Shown: one piece after another, positions 1-11,068 of the stretch | Layout: each line of letters begins with the position of its first letter | How positions within the stretch are numbered: the first letter of the stretch is position 1 | From: Armigeres subalbatus | Taxonomy: Eukaryota > Arthropoda > Insecta > Diptera > Culicidae | Length of the DNA: 64,000 bases | NCBI RefSeq assembly: GCF_024139115.2 | Contig: NC_085139.1 | Coordinates: forward strand, 255,846,067 to 255,910,066 | Direction: 5' to 3' | Program-made: the position numbers and the translations under genes | The notes under the pieces: model-generated | The model's input: the letters and a program-made list of their open reading frames with translations, nothing else | Told to the model about the DNA's origin: nothing | Databases searched by the model: none

Positions 1-60
1 CCTTCTGCCTTCTTCTTCCTTCTCTCTTCTCCCTGATTTCATCTTTCTTCTTCCTACTTT
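1..60. repeat. pyrimidine-rich low-complexity tract
   Basis: Nearly pure C/T sequence built from CTTCTT-like words. Similar tracts lie at 1488-1565 and 37335-37520, so this is a recurrent simple-sequence type of this genome. No gene signal is visible. Confidence 0.7.
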
Positions 61-640
61 CGGCACGGAGCAAGAAGCTGGTCAATGCCTCCCGTCAAAA
101 CTGAAAACTCCATCGCCGCGCGCTTCCGGAGAGGCGACAACTCCGAGGAGCTTAGAAGGTCGGTTATCAAGCTCGTGGGCACTCGTTTCCGGAACCATAC
201 CGTACGGTACACCGATGGTTCCGTGTGTAGCAAAGGGGTAGGTTTCGGTATTTCCGGTACCAATCTAGCCAGGTCCGAGAGCCTACCGTCTCAATGCAGC
301 GTATTTTCCGCCGAAGCTGCAGCCATCTTCGTCGCCGCCACCCTTCCAGCAGACAAACCGATTGCGATCCTTGCGAATTCGGCCATTGTGGTGGTTGCCC
401 TCAAAAGCTACACATCAAAGCACCCGTGGATCCAAGGAATCATTGCAGGTATGGCACCAGACACCTGTTTCGCCTGAATTCCCGGGTGTGTCAGGTGCCC
501 GAAATTCGACCACCCCAGGAACCATTATGGTATTCCAGCTAGCATCCGGGATGCGCTAGCTGTTGATGAAGCTATGACGGCTGCACTCTTTTGCTTCCTG
601 AAGGATGCAGGTCTGTACTACACAATATAGATTTGGACTT
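61..640 (+). mobile_element. I-clade-like non-LTR retrotransposon fragment, RNase H domain (degenerate)
   Basis: The frame opening at 85 encodes the core of a ribonuclease H domain as found at the end of ORF2 of I-clade elements. YTDGS (first catalytic Asp) is followed by a GVGFGI strand, a CSVFSAEAAAI helix (catalytic Glu), and a position where TDSAS would be expected but NSAI stands. The last active-site region, a WIPGHCG-type motif, is broken near 475-500: the Trp codon has become a TGA stop and one base seems lost, moving the PGN-like segment into another frame. Endonuclease and RT are absent. This is a dead 3' fragment. The clade assignment rests on motif wording only. Confidence 0.7.
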
Positions 641-680
641 ATGCCTAAGGCGAACGGGCCTTCTTCGGATATAAGTCCCA

Positions 681-719
681 CCCCCTCAGTGAACTCCCTT
701 TTTAGTTCAGCTGAGGGGG
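681..719. repeat. GC-rich hairpin
   Basis: The arms CCCCCTCAGTGAACT and AGTTCAGCTGAGGGGG are complementary over about 15 bp with one bulge and a short T-rich loop. It lies just after the RNase H remnant and may belong to that element's 3' UTR. No T-run terminator role is expected in a eukaryote. Confidence 0.6.
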
Positions 720-1487
720 CTTCAGCCTCCTTTTGTTTCCAGCCATTTTTTATTAACGACATCTGCAATGTTATCGAACCACCTTTTCCACCTTTTTACC
801 AAGGTTTCTCATAAGTTACCCACTTTCGGCAAAAATAAGATCCCTTCCGAAAAGTTCGGATTCTGAATATTGTCAAACTTCCAAATGGCATTCGAACCTT
901 TCAAACGAAAGGGCTGAATTTAACTAAAGGATCAGATAAGGCAGAAAATGGCTGATAAAATGGGAACATTTATGGTAGTCTAATCTAAGCCCCCATCTTT
1001 CAGCCAAATAGGCACCACCGGGGAACAGCGCACTCAGGATTTGAAAACTCACCAGGAACAACCGGAAAACAGTACTCGGAGGAGAGCAGAGCAGGACATC
1101 AACCGTCACAGGAGTACCTACACCGGGAAAAGACCCTATCCACTTCGGAACCCCCAAGTTAAAGGTTGTTTTTGTGTAGTGTCATCATTTTATTTTTAAT
1201 TGTCTCAACTGTCAATCTTTTATATTTTCTTCTTACCATTATTCAAAGTGTTTTAAAGTGTTAGATTTAATTAGTCTATAGTAATATCAAAATGTCAACT
1301 GGCGATGCCCTTGGTTGGCACGCAGGGCGGCCCCTCCGGCCGGCCATCTCCTTAATGAAGCTCTGCTTTATCACCATCGGCGGGACCCAAGGTTGGCCCG
1401 CAAAGGGATTTCATCAAGCTCCCTTTCATCCGGTGTTGAACTTAATCTGTAGATTTAAAAAAAACACATTAAAAAAGATTTAAAGAA
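720..1487. other. unassigned noncoding sequence
   Basis: I see no domain, splice-compatible exon or terminal repeat. Around 1300-1440 the base composition becomes GC-rich and resembles retroelement UTR sequence, but I cannot assign it. Confidence 0.5.
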
Positions 1488-1640
1488 AAATCTTTTTCTT
1501 TCTTTCTTCTCCCTACTTTCTTTTTCTTTATTTCGAATTCCTTTCTACTTCTTCCTCACTTCCCACTCCTCATTCGGCTAAATGAGCCATTCGACCCAAT
1601 GACCGTTCGGCCTAACAGCATTCGGCCTAATGACCCAGCA
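1488..1640. repeat. pyrimidine tract followed by ATTCGGCCTAATGACC-type minisatellite
   Basis: A T/C-rich tract (1488-1565) runs into about four degenerate copies of a 16-17 bp unit close to CATTCGGCCTAATGACC (about 1570-1640). The units differ by substitutions, so the array is old. Confidence 0.7.
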
Positions 1641-1703
1641 TCTTCTATGCAAGGCTTGTCAAATAGAAAAGTTCTATACAATATTTATATAAGGGCATCT
1701 TTA

Positions 1704-2128
1704 GGGCATCTTTAGTAGAGTTATAAATTGTATGGGAGTTAGGAAATGAAATTGAAACTGTAAAAATGCCCTCTTCAACAGACGTTGAAGTTTTAAAAAT
1801 TCGAACAGTTTCGTGAGAAAAATTATAACTGGAATACTGCTCAGTTGTATTTTTGTACGAATTTGCAACAGAACTTACTCGAGTTATATTTTGTTCAAAA
1901 CAAAAGAAGTCACTTCATCAACTTCAAAAAATTCAGTTTCATCGACATCACAGCCGTTTGACATTTTAATTAGCCTCGGATTATTATGTTTTTGTTTTTC
2001 GATATAAAACATGTGTCGTTTATAACTGCTACTGAAGATGCATATTCCGTTTCATATTTTTGACAGTTGTAAAATCTGTAATTCGAAGAAGAAGTATAAC
2101 CACAACTGTAATATTACTAAAGATGCCC
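1704..2128. mobile_element. PIF/Harbinger-like MITE, copy 1
   Basis: The element starts GGGCATCTTTAGTAGAGTT and ends ATTACTAAAGATGCCC, giving a ~15-bp terminal inverted repeat. TTA stands immediately outside both ends (1701-1703 and 2129-2131), the 3-bp target duplication typical of PIF/Harbinger. It is 425 bp with no coding capacity. An extra GGGCATCTTTA at 1693-1703 directly precedes it, as if part of another terminus had been left behind. Confidence 0.8.
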
Positions 2129-2547
2129 TTAGTAGAGTTATAAATTGTATGGGAGTTAGGAAATGAAATTGAAACTGTAAAAATGCCATCTTCAACAGAC
2201 GTTATAGTTTTAAAAATTCGAACAGTTTCGTCGGGAAATTTATAACTGGAATACTGCTCAGTTGTATTTTTGCACGAATTTGCAACAGAATTTACTCGAG
2301 TTTTATTTCGTTCAAAACAATAGAAGATGACGTCATCAGCTACAAAAAAAAACTATTTCATCGACATCATAACAGTTTGACATTTGAATTGGCCTCGGAA
2401 GATTATTTTTTCGTTTTCCAGTATAAAACATGTGCAGCTTATAACTGCTACTGAAGATGCATTTCTTGTTTTATATCTTTGACAGTTATAAAATGTAAAA
2501 CTCGGGAAATAAATATAACTATAACTGTAACATTACTAAAGATGCCC
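2129..2547. mobile_element. PIF/Harbinger-like MITE, copy 2 (left tip missing)
   Basis: This is a direct repeat of copy 1, similar over its whole length with scattered substitutions. It lacks the first eight bases of the left terminus. The TTA after copy 1 doubles as the TTA inside the GGGCATCTTTA terminus of copy 2. It ends GATGCCC, then TTA (2548-2550), then GGGCATTTA, another near-terminus. The shared junction suggests recombination between copies or insertion into a TTA within a terminus. Confidence 0.75.
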
Positions 2548-2550
2548 TTA

Positions 2551-3540
2551 GGGCATTTAGCAATTGGGAATTCTTTTTACAGATTTTGGTAAGTTGTTAT
2601 ACATAATTGTAAGAAAATCTGACGAAAGCAGCACAGTGGGGGAAAACTGACTTTTCCTAACGGCACAACCCACGACAAATCGAATGATGCTATTTTCGTT
2701 TACTGACAATTATGGGAACTAGCCGTTTTGCCCCATTTACTCCCGAAAGTCCATTTTTTTCTATGACCCTTACAACAATTTAAAGTCGATTGCGGCTTAC
2801 TATTTCTCTTATTCAGTATAAAATACCGAATGGTGTTTAAACTGGCCTTGGACTGTGACTAAAAGTGACTATTTTTCCCCATTTCTGTTTTTCTATGACA
2901 GAGCTTACTTTTGACCTGCAACCTGCTCAACCTTCTTCGGATGGACCTTAGTAGCCTTCCTCTTGTGCAATACCGGCTTGGCGCTAGCTCTTCCCCTAGT
3001 GGATAAGATTGTAATGAGGACAAAATACCACTAAGATTATTACAATGTAACGATGAGTACTTATTTATTAATTCATTTTCAGCGTGTACAGGGCTAGCTT
3101 GAGGTGTGGTAACGCAAAAATGCTTTCGGTTTTTTGGTCATGTCATAACGAATCCACAACGGAGTTCAGTGTACTGAGTATTGATGCGACAAATGGTCGA
3201 GCTTAGAAACCTCGTCTTGGTCACGACAATTGTGTCCACTGCCTTTTTTCATAACAGGTTCCAGGGGCTTCCGAGGAAGAGGTCGGTTTCGGATCCATGG
3301 AACCATGTCATATGGGTGTGAAATTTCATATTTTTCCAAGACCATCAAAATAGAATTTATTTTAAAGATACATTTCGAGGACTGTGAGAATCACTAAACA
3401 GATTATAACAGCGGGTGCTCTGCGAAAAACAGAGACGTGGTCTTACGTAATAAAAATCTTTTTTGCAATTCCTGATCATAATATCTGGTTTACAGTTCGT
3501 CTTTGAGTGAGAAAACGGCCTATTTTTCCATACCAACGAA
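2551..3540. other. unassigned sequence with a possible minus-strand terminal exon
   Basis: Mostly AT-rich sequence without recognisable genes. On the minus strand, 2995-2906 reads as a short Lys/Arg-rich tail ending VEQVAGQK and a stop. It is preceded by a pyrimidine-containing stretch and an AG at 2997-2996 that could be a splice acceptor. The composition recalls C-termini of histone H1-like or ribosomal proteins, but I recognise no family and found no upstream exon. Treat the exon as a weak guess. Confidence 0.2.
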
Positions 3541-3604
3541 ATGAGTGCTTTAATGAACATTATGCAACTCAACTGGGTTGCATTATATTCATTATAACAC
3601 TCAT
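3541..3604. repeat. imperfect palindrome (hairpin)
   Basis: The outer arms begin ATGAGTGCTTTAATGAAC and end CACTCAT. About 24 of 28 positions are complementary around a short loop. It may be a very small foldback element or the remnant of one. Confidence 0.6.
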
Positions 3605-3932
3605 TTGGGTGCTATAATGAAAAACCAACATCAGAACCGTAGTTACATGACTAGGTACATTATGGTGAATTAGCTTGGGTAAGTGCTCAAATAGTGTATT
3701 CTATGCGCCCCGTAAGAAATTAAATAGTTTGGTTGACATGACATCAGAAATTTCCCAAGGCAAGTACATCTATCGCTTCACGGCTTATCGAACTATGCAA
3801 TGTGGCACGGTAACATAAAATCTGATTGTTCTCCGCAGCAACATAATTTATTGGCAAGAATGATTATGTGGAGTAAATTAGACTGTACAATTTTGGTACA
3901 GATTTATCAAATTAAGTTCATTTTTCGTCATT

Positions 3933-4071
3933 GCAAAAAATAGCGTGTGCAACTCGCTGCAAAACTTGATTTTTTCTGCACTTGAAGTATTTATCCGTAT
4001 CCGTAAACGTACCACTCGTGCTGAAAAAATCATCTTTTTGCAACTTGTTGCACAAACTACTATTTTTTACT
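3933..4071. mobile_element. small foldback/MITE-like element with ~50-bp inverted arms
   Basis: The left arm (GCAAAAAATAGCGTGTGCAA onward) and the right arm, which ends GCACAAACTACTATTTTTT, are complementary over about 50 bp with several mismatches. They enclose about 35 bp. No target duplication is certain. No coding capacity. Confidence 0.65.
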
Positions 4072-5489
4072 GTAAGGTTTTTTAAAGACTCCATTTTAAA
4101 TCGAGAGATATTTTAGTACGTTGGATAGGATACGGATACGTTGGATACGTAGGTTACGTTGGACAAATTTAATTTAAAGTCTGATTCACCTTACAAAAAC
4201 CATGGTGAACATTGAGCAACCATGCGTCTCCATGCACGTGGTATTGTAGATGGTTTGTATATGAAATGAAATCTTTTAATTTAGATCAAATACCTCTGGA
4301 ACGACCACTATGTGATGGATTTATTATAAAGGTAAAAAATCATAAACATATAGGCCTTAAAAATGGAACGGCCAACATCTCTAATTTTTCACCGTTTTGA
4401 ATTTTAGGACCTGGATAATGCCCATGAAGGACAAACGCGCGATTTATAACTCAACTATAAGCCTGAGGTTCGTATACATAAACGGTCAGCGGTATGATTC
4501 CTAAATCGGTTGTGGGCGATAACAGGTGCACCTTATTCTGAGTCACCCTTCGCAAAAGCGCTCATTTGCGTAAACATGACCCGTTCAATCAGTTGCATTC
4601 CATCATTGAACAATTTACCGTGCTCTTGGCAATTTCTATCCGCCACCTAAAACCCCTCCTACACACCTTCGACTGGTTCAGCGTCAACCACCGCCTGGGG
4701 AGTTGCCTGGACGAATCGGAATACAATCACGTAGAACGCATAACACACGAACCAAATCATTCGCCGCTCTCCGATGATATTCATCATCATCCCGCTATCC
4801 GTTCCGATTCGAACCGTAATGCTACGTCGACTGTGGATAGGGTGAAGGAGAGAAGCCGGCGATCGCGCGCTCGCGCGTAATAAGCAACCTTCGAACAATC
4901 ACTTTTTACGAGAATTGTCGTCGCTCCGTACGTCACTTTGAGTTCTGAAGTTCCCTCTCGTTCTCTTCCAGCCGTCACCAAAAGTCAATCGGTTGTGGAT
5001 CAAGTGGCGATCGAACGAAATAACAAGATCCACAAAACCCGCACTGTCTCGTAGCGATACCAAAACTGGACACATTTGCATAACAAATTGTTCTTTGGTT
5101 CGAATCGAATATTCTTGGGCTGGGGCCAAGCTGAATGGCAAAGATCTCGCACCTGCTTGCTGGAATTGGTCATAAATACCACTTGGAATTGGAATGCGTT
5201 TAAACTCATCTCAAACCTGTTATTTGCAAAATGACTTGGCAGAATCGATGGCGACCGATTATTGGACTGGCCGTAACCCACAAAAAAAAACTGTCAATTA
5301 TTTCTTCCATGCCAATGAATCAATTCAAATTCTTCAGAAATATTATTTTTATTCATTCAAACGAAGGTCAAAGTGGCCTTTGCAGTGTGCAAAAGTCGCG
5401 AGCCGCGCATTTTTTGGATGCATCTTGCTGGCTAATGTCCATAAGGGGGTTATTAAAAATACCTAATTAAAGTTAAAATTAGTTAAAAT
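4072..5489. other. unassigned noncoding sequence
   Basis: Short open frames exist on both strands (for example around 4566-4880), but they overlap in several frames, have mixed composition and match nothing I recognise. No transposon terminus is visible. Confidence 0.5.
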
Positions 5490-5495
5490 ATTCTA

Positions 5496-5763
5496 GTCTT
5501 GCTAGCAAATGCGTAGGACTGCCAATCCGGAGATGGCGAGTTCGATTCTCGGTCCGGTCTTGGATATTTTCGGGTGGGAAACACTCTAGACTCCCTGGTC
5601 ATAGTGTACCATTATACTTACCACACAAGATACATTCTCAGGCAATGGCGGGTATAGAAAAGATTTCAATTAAAAACTAAGGAAATGCTGATAGAATACT
5701 AAGATGAAAAGCAGGACAAGTACTAGTTGGAATGTAGAGACATTGCAGAAGAAGAAGAAGAAG
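5496..5763 (+). mobile_element. Feilai-like tRNA-derived SINE
   Basis: The 5' part is tRNA-like, with a B box GAGTTCGATTCTCGG at 5538-5552. It is followed by the body typical of Feilai-type SINEs: a GGGTGGGAAACA stretch, then CATAGTGTACCATTATACTT, then GCAATGGCGGGTATAGAAA. It ends in a GAA repeat. ATTCTA occurs directly before (5490-5495) and after (5764-5769), a plausible short target duplication. It would be transcribed by RNA polymerase III and moved by LINE machinery. It has no coding capacity. Confidence 0.8.
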
Positions 5764-5769
5764 ATTCTA

Positions 5770-7018
5770 CACCAAAATGTCATTTTTATCCAAGTTTTTA
5801 TCCTACTTTTCTTTTTCGTTATATATTTAGTACTGAGAACTATTTCAATCGCTCAGATGTTAATATCAAAAAGTGTGTATTTCATGTTTTTCGACCAAAT
5901 GTTATCGTAATTTTAATACCAGTACAGTGGAAGACCAACCTCAAATATGTATGTATCTTGTATTGATTTTTTTTTGCGTGTCCTTATCCTTATATGATCG
6001 GTATTGTTTTGGATTTCATAGCAAAGTGTTACATTATTTGAGCTCAAAATCTGGAAGAAGAATAATGATCAGCTTTTCATTTGAAAGCTTGCTTTTTGTA
6101 TGATTTTAGCTAACATCTAATCTTCAGTATCATTATGAATGTATTCCCGAGCAAAGTTGAATAACTTATTGATATCAAATTTTATTATCCGGTTATCTTA
6201 CATTTTGATAACTGAGCTTGTTACCATTTAAGTAGAATTAACATAAACATAACAAAAATTATCACAGATTTAAGTAATGTTAATGTTAAGTAAGCAATTA
6301 ATAAATTAAGTTATCAGTGTTTTACCGATCAATATAGTGGAATCTGCCGTACCGACTTCGTCACGCAGTTAACAAAATACATTCCGTTACCGGGACTCGA
6401 ACTCGAATTGACCGATTGTAGGGCGCCGTCGCTAGGCACCTATTCAATTAATCTCACATGAGAAGCAGGAAAGAAGAATGAACTGAAATGTGTTTATATT
6501 TAGATAATAATGACATGGTTATCACTTGTAAACTACAGTCAGCTGAACATTGAGTAAAGAAAAATAACTAATTAATAACAAACTCTATTATCCGATTATT
6601 GTGATAACTAGAATTGTTATCATGTTTGTTGAATTGTCAGTCAACATAACAAAAATGTTAACCGAATTTCAATAAAATCGGTGAATATAATCTAAATTTA
6701 AAAAAATCATCCTTTTATTAAATTTATTACTTTTCGACCTTCCCGACTGGGTTAGTTTACCTTTGAATGATTTTTCGTTAGTTTTTGTCACATAAATAAA
6801 AATTTTCTCACTGCGCTACTAAAATTTACTTCAACTTTTCAATCACGACTTAACACCTTGGCGGTCCAAAAGGAAAAGAACCTTACCTGCCAATAAACTT
6901 TCTTTTTATTTCCATCTCTGTTATCCAGGGTTTCCGGGTTTTATCTTGATAACCATTAACGTTCACACAATTTTCATTCCGATTGGGGTTTCCTGTTTTC
7001 ACCCACTCATTCCAAACT
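5770..7018. other. AT-rich spacer
   Basis: AT-rich sequence with no gene or element terminus I can support, apart from the tRNA-like segment at 6383-6441. The 15-bp target duplication of the next element starts at 7019. Confidence 0.5.
6383..6441 (-). repeat. tRNA-like segment, probable SINE head remnant
   Basis: Read on the minus strand it contains an A-box-like GTGCCTAGCGACGGC and a B-box-like AGTTCGAGTCCC at suitable spacing. No acceptor stem pairs across the ends, so a functional tRNA is unlikely. It is best seen as the promoter head of a decayed tRNA-derived SINE. Confidence 0.45.
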
Positions 7019-7501
7019 AAATTACTACCACTTTTTTTTTTTTTATCTTTCGTTTATTTGGAAGGCTCATTTGCCGTGAAGCGTTACGGAGCCGAAATCA
7101 AGTTTAACAATACATTTCTTGATTCTTATACATAGTGTTAGTTTTGGGGAACCGAAAGACTCGCGGTTTAGTCGAGGTTAGGGAATACAATAATACAGTA
7201 GGAAAGGAAAGGATTTTAGGGTGCTTAAGTAATTACTATGCTGATGTTCACAAAGTTGACATTCCTCGCATTTTTACATCTGTAACGGGACAAACAAACT
7301 TTTTTGGGAGACAACGACGAGAGGAAGACATACGGAAGGGATTAACGACAGACATTGAAATGTACAACAAGAGGAAGACATTCGATATGGGGTACGACAG
7401 ACAAGGGAATGGGCAGACAATGATCACAGTTTTACATCAGCAACTTTCAAAAATTGGGGGCCAGGGACATGTACTCGAGATCAAGGCACGACAACAATTC
7501 C

Positions 7502-10500
7502 CTAATAGGCTTTGGTTTTTTTTCCTCGGACCCGGAGATGTTCAGTTAGCGCAGATCTGGGGCCACGATGCTCCTCGCACGCCCACACGACATGATCGAT
7601 GTCCTGATAATCCTCGCCGCAAACACAGAGATTTCCTTCCGAGAGTCCCACTCTGAAAAGATGTGCATTTAAAGTGTAGTGATTGGACATTAGACGACAC
7701 ATGGTTCGAATGAAGTCTCGTCCTATATTCATTTTTTGAACCATGGACGCTTCGACACCTGCGGGCGAATTGAATACAGCCATCTACCCAACTCCCCATT
7801 TGTCCATTTCTGTTGCCAGCTGTTCAAGGTTTTCTGACGAACTAATGTGAAAATTCATCGAAGGTGATTTTTCCGATCGTAAATATCACCTTGCATAGCG
7901 CCCACCTTAGCCAAAGAGTCCGCTTTCTCATTTCCCTGGATCGTGCTTAACTGAGTTTCATTGACCGAACAGCCTCCAAGGAACTTAGACTGTCGGTGAA
8001 GATGAAAAAGTGGTCAGGAGGTAGGGATGCGATTTGCTCGAGTGAATAGTGTATAGCTGCTAGCTCAGCAGTATACACGGAACAAGGCTCTTTGAGCTTA
8101 AAGTAGGCGCTTATGAAAAACGTTGAAAACACCGAAACCAGTGGAGTCATCAATTTTGACCCGTCTGTAAAAAGCTTCTCTCCTCACTGGCGTGCCCGTA
8201 TTTGCTTGCAAATAATGGAGGTATGACCTCCGCACACAGAAAGTCTGGTATTCCATGAACCTCCTGCTTCATGGACAGATCAAAAGTAACAGAGGAACTG
8301 TAAGAGTCTAAGAAGTTAGCACGATTGGTATCTACCGAAGAAGGGCTTACCTCCAGCGTTATGTACCAGTGGTAAATACTCATGAATCGAGATTGAGGGT
8401 TTTGTTCGAGCAGCTTCTCGAAGTTATCAATGACCAATGGATTGAGAACCTCACAGCGGATGAGGAACCGGAGCGATAATTCCGCGAAACGATCTGTTAG
8501 TGGCAGTACTCCCGCAAGCTCATTGTATGTGTCGAATTCATACATCCTAACGCGATACGGAGACAGCGGTACTGAATCCTTTGAAGCTTCAGCATGTGTG
8601 TTTTAGCCGCGGACTGGAAGCAGAAACTACCGTATTCGAGGACCGACAAAATGGTTGTTCTATACAACGTCATAAGATCTTCGGGATGCGCTCCCCACCA
8701 TGTTCCGGTTATTGATCGCATGAAGTTGATCCGTTTCTGGCATTTTTGTGTCAGATACACAATGTGCTTCCCGAAGGTGCATTTCGAGTCGAACCAGACC
8801 CTGGGGTATTTAGAAGATATGCTATGAGTGATTGTCTTACTCCATCAGTTGGAGCGGGAACTTTGCCGGCTTATGTTTTTTTGAAAAGACAACCATCTCA
8901 GTTTTCTCCGGAGAGAATTCGATACCCAGCTTCGTAGCCCAAGTGGACAAATTGTCCAGAGTATCTTGCAACGGTCCTTGCAGATCAACCGATGTTGGCC
9001 CCGAAACGGATACAACACAATCATCTGCAAGCTGTCTCAACGAGCAATTTGGCATGAGACATTTATCAATGTCTCTTACGTAAAAATTGTAAAGAAGGGG
9101 GCTCAAACATGAGCCCTGGGGGAGACCCATGTAGCTAATTCGTGAAGTTGCCGCGTAACCATGAGAAAAACTGATGCGCGACACTGACAACAAAATGAAC
9201 AAATAGAAGATCAAATTCGGTGAAAGACCACCCACGTGGAGTTTGTCAGATAAGACAGCGACGCCAACTGAATCAAAAGCCCCCTTAATGTCCAAAAACA
9301 CTGAGCCCATTTGCTCTTTTTTAGCGAAAGTAAGCTGAATTTCTGAAGAAAGCAACGCAAGACAGTCGTTCGTTCCCTTGCCCCTGCGGAAACCAAATTG
9401 TGTATCTGACAAAAAACTATTCGATTCAATCCATTCGTCTAGCCGGAAGAGAATCATCTTCTCCAACAGCTTCCGAAGACATGACAGCATCGCGATGGGG
9501 CGATACGAGTTACAATCCGACGCGGGTTTTCCGGGCTTCTGGATGGCTATCACCCTCACTTCCCTCCAATCATCCGGAACAATGTTGCACTCCAGTAACT
9601 GGTTGAACAAGTTCAATAAGCGCCTCTTCGCGACGTCTGGGAGGTTTTTGAGCAAATTGAACCTGATTCTATCCATCCCTGGAGCGGAATTGTTACATGA
9701 AAGGAGAGCAAGTGAGAATTCAATCATCGAAAAGGGACGATCCATATCATCCCTGTCAGCAAAAGCATTACGTAGCTCTTGCCTCACCGGTACCGAATCC
9801 GGACAAACTTTCTTTTCGAAGTCGAGTATCCACCGCGACGAGCTTTCACGATCTTCGTTTACGGACGACGCGTTGCGCATTCTTCTCCCGACGGTCCACA
9901 GAGTTTTCATTGAAGTCTCGCGCGATAAACCTTCAATAAAAGTGCGCCAATATCCGCGCTTCTTCACTTTGACCAGTTTCTTGAACTGGATTTCGAGCGC
10001 GGTGTATCGTTTGTGAAGAATGATCGCCCCGTGTTTCCGAAATTCTTTGAACGCGGCGGATTTCTCGCGATAAAGTTGCGTACACTCGATGTCCCACCAC
10101 GGACTGTAGGGTTTCCTACGAACCGAAGCTCCTGGCACCGGCCGACGTTGTGCCTGAAGAGCGCTTTCAAGAATCAACTGCGATAGAAACTTGTACTCTT
10201 CCCGCAGGGGGAAGTGCTTCTATCGACTGTATGCCATCGCTGATGGCGTCCGCATATTTGCCCCAATCGATGTGCTTCGTGAGGTCATATGAAAGATCGA
10301 TGGAAGCAGATTGCTTATGTCCATTGGAAATCGAAACTTCGATCGGCAAATGATCACTACCATGGGGATCTTGGACCACCTTCCAAGTACAGTCCAACGA
10401 TAATGAGCTCGAACAAATGGAAAGATCTAGACGGCTATCTCTTGCTGGAGGAGCCACTCGTGTAACTTCTCCTGTATTCAAAATTGACATACTGAAGTCG

Positions 10501-10960
10501 TCGCAGAGGTCGTATATCATTGATGAACGGTTGTCGTCGTACAGTTCCCCCCAGCCTGTTCCGTGGGAGTTAAAATCTCCAGGAGCAACCGTGGCTCGGG
10601 CATAACCGAGCAGATAAAGTGAGAGATCTCTTCGAGATATCGCGGTGTTTGGAGGAAAGATAAATCGAGGCGATACTGAGGTCTTTTCCTCGAATAGTCA
10701 CCTGACATGCGACAGCTTCGGTGCCAGACATCGGCGCAAGATCGACTCTATAGAAGGAGTGCTGTTTTTTATCCCTAAAAGCACCACTCCATATCGATCT
10801 GCCCGATCGCAGCGGTTATGTTGAAATCAGGAAAATGAAGGTTCACATATGGTGTTAGCCAAGCTTCACATATAGCAAAAACATCGCATTGTAATTTGTT
10901 AACTAAAAATTTGAAAATATCTTATTTTTGAAGAATACTTCGACAGTTCCACTGTAGAAT
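7502..10960 (-). pseudogene. ORF2 (endonuclease, reverse transcriptase, RNase H) of the I-clade element, frameshifted
   Basis: ORF2 carries out target-primed reverse transcription. Order on the minus strand: AP endonuclease (about 10960-10330; GDFNSHG split across frames, C-terminal GSDHLPI intact), linker, then RT in one open frame of 446 codons (10177-8837). RT motifs seen are YRPIAMLSC, FGFRRGKGTND, FLDIKGAFDSV, GLPQGSCLSPLLYNFY and the catalytic LADD box. After frameshifts come the C-terminal RT/connection (8760-8150), RNase H (8153-7947, with VYTAELAAI and FTDSLSS), an internal deletion near 7950, then a CCHC-like C-terminal domain (LCVCGEDYQDIDHVVWAC) ending at 7502. RT residues look intact; the ORF does not. 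Confidence 0.8.
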
Positions 10961-11068
10961 CGAAATCATGTTACCCTTATTGACTAAGTGACTCGAGGAG
11001 GGGTATTTTCGAAGCCAGCTGCTTCAGGAGAGGAGTCAGAATAGGAAGAACAGTTTTGATCATGTTTT

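Noticed and set aside
1292..1483. 63-codon plus-strand frame in GC-rich sequence
   Set aside because: No motif and no conserved start or splice context; the sequence looks like retroelement UTR.
4566..4900. overlapping frames of 80-104 codons
   Set aside because: Mutually overlapping in three frames, without motif or splice context.
6383..6441. functional tRNA gene on the minus strand
   Set aside because: A- and B-box-like words are present, but the acceptor stem does not pair and no clear anticodon arm can be drawn. A SINE head is more likely.
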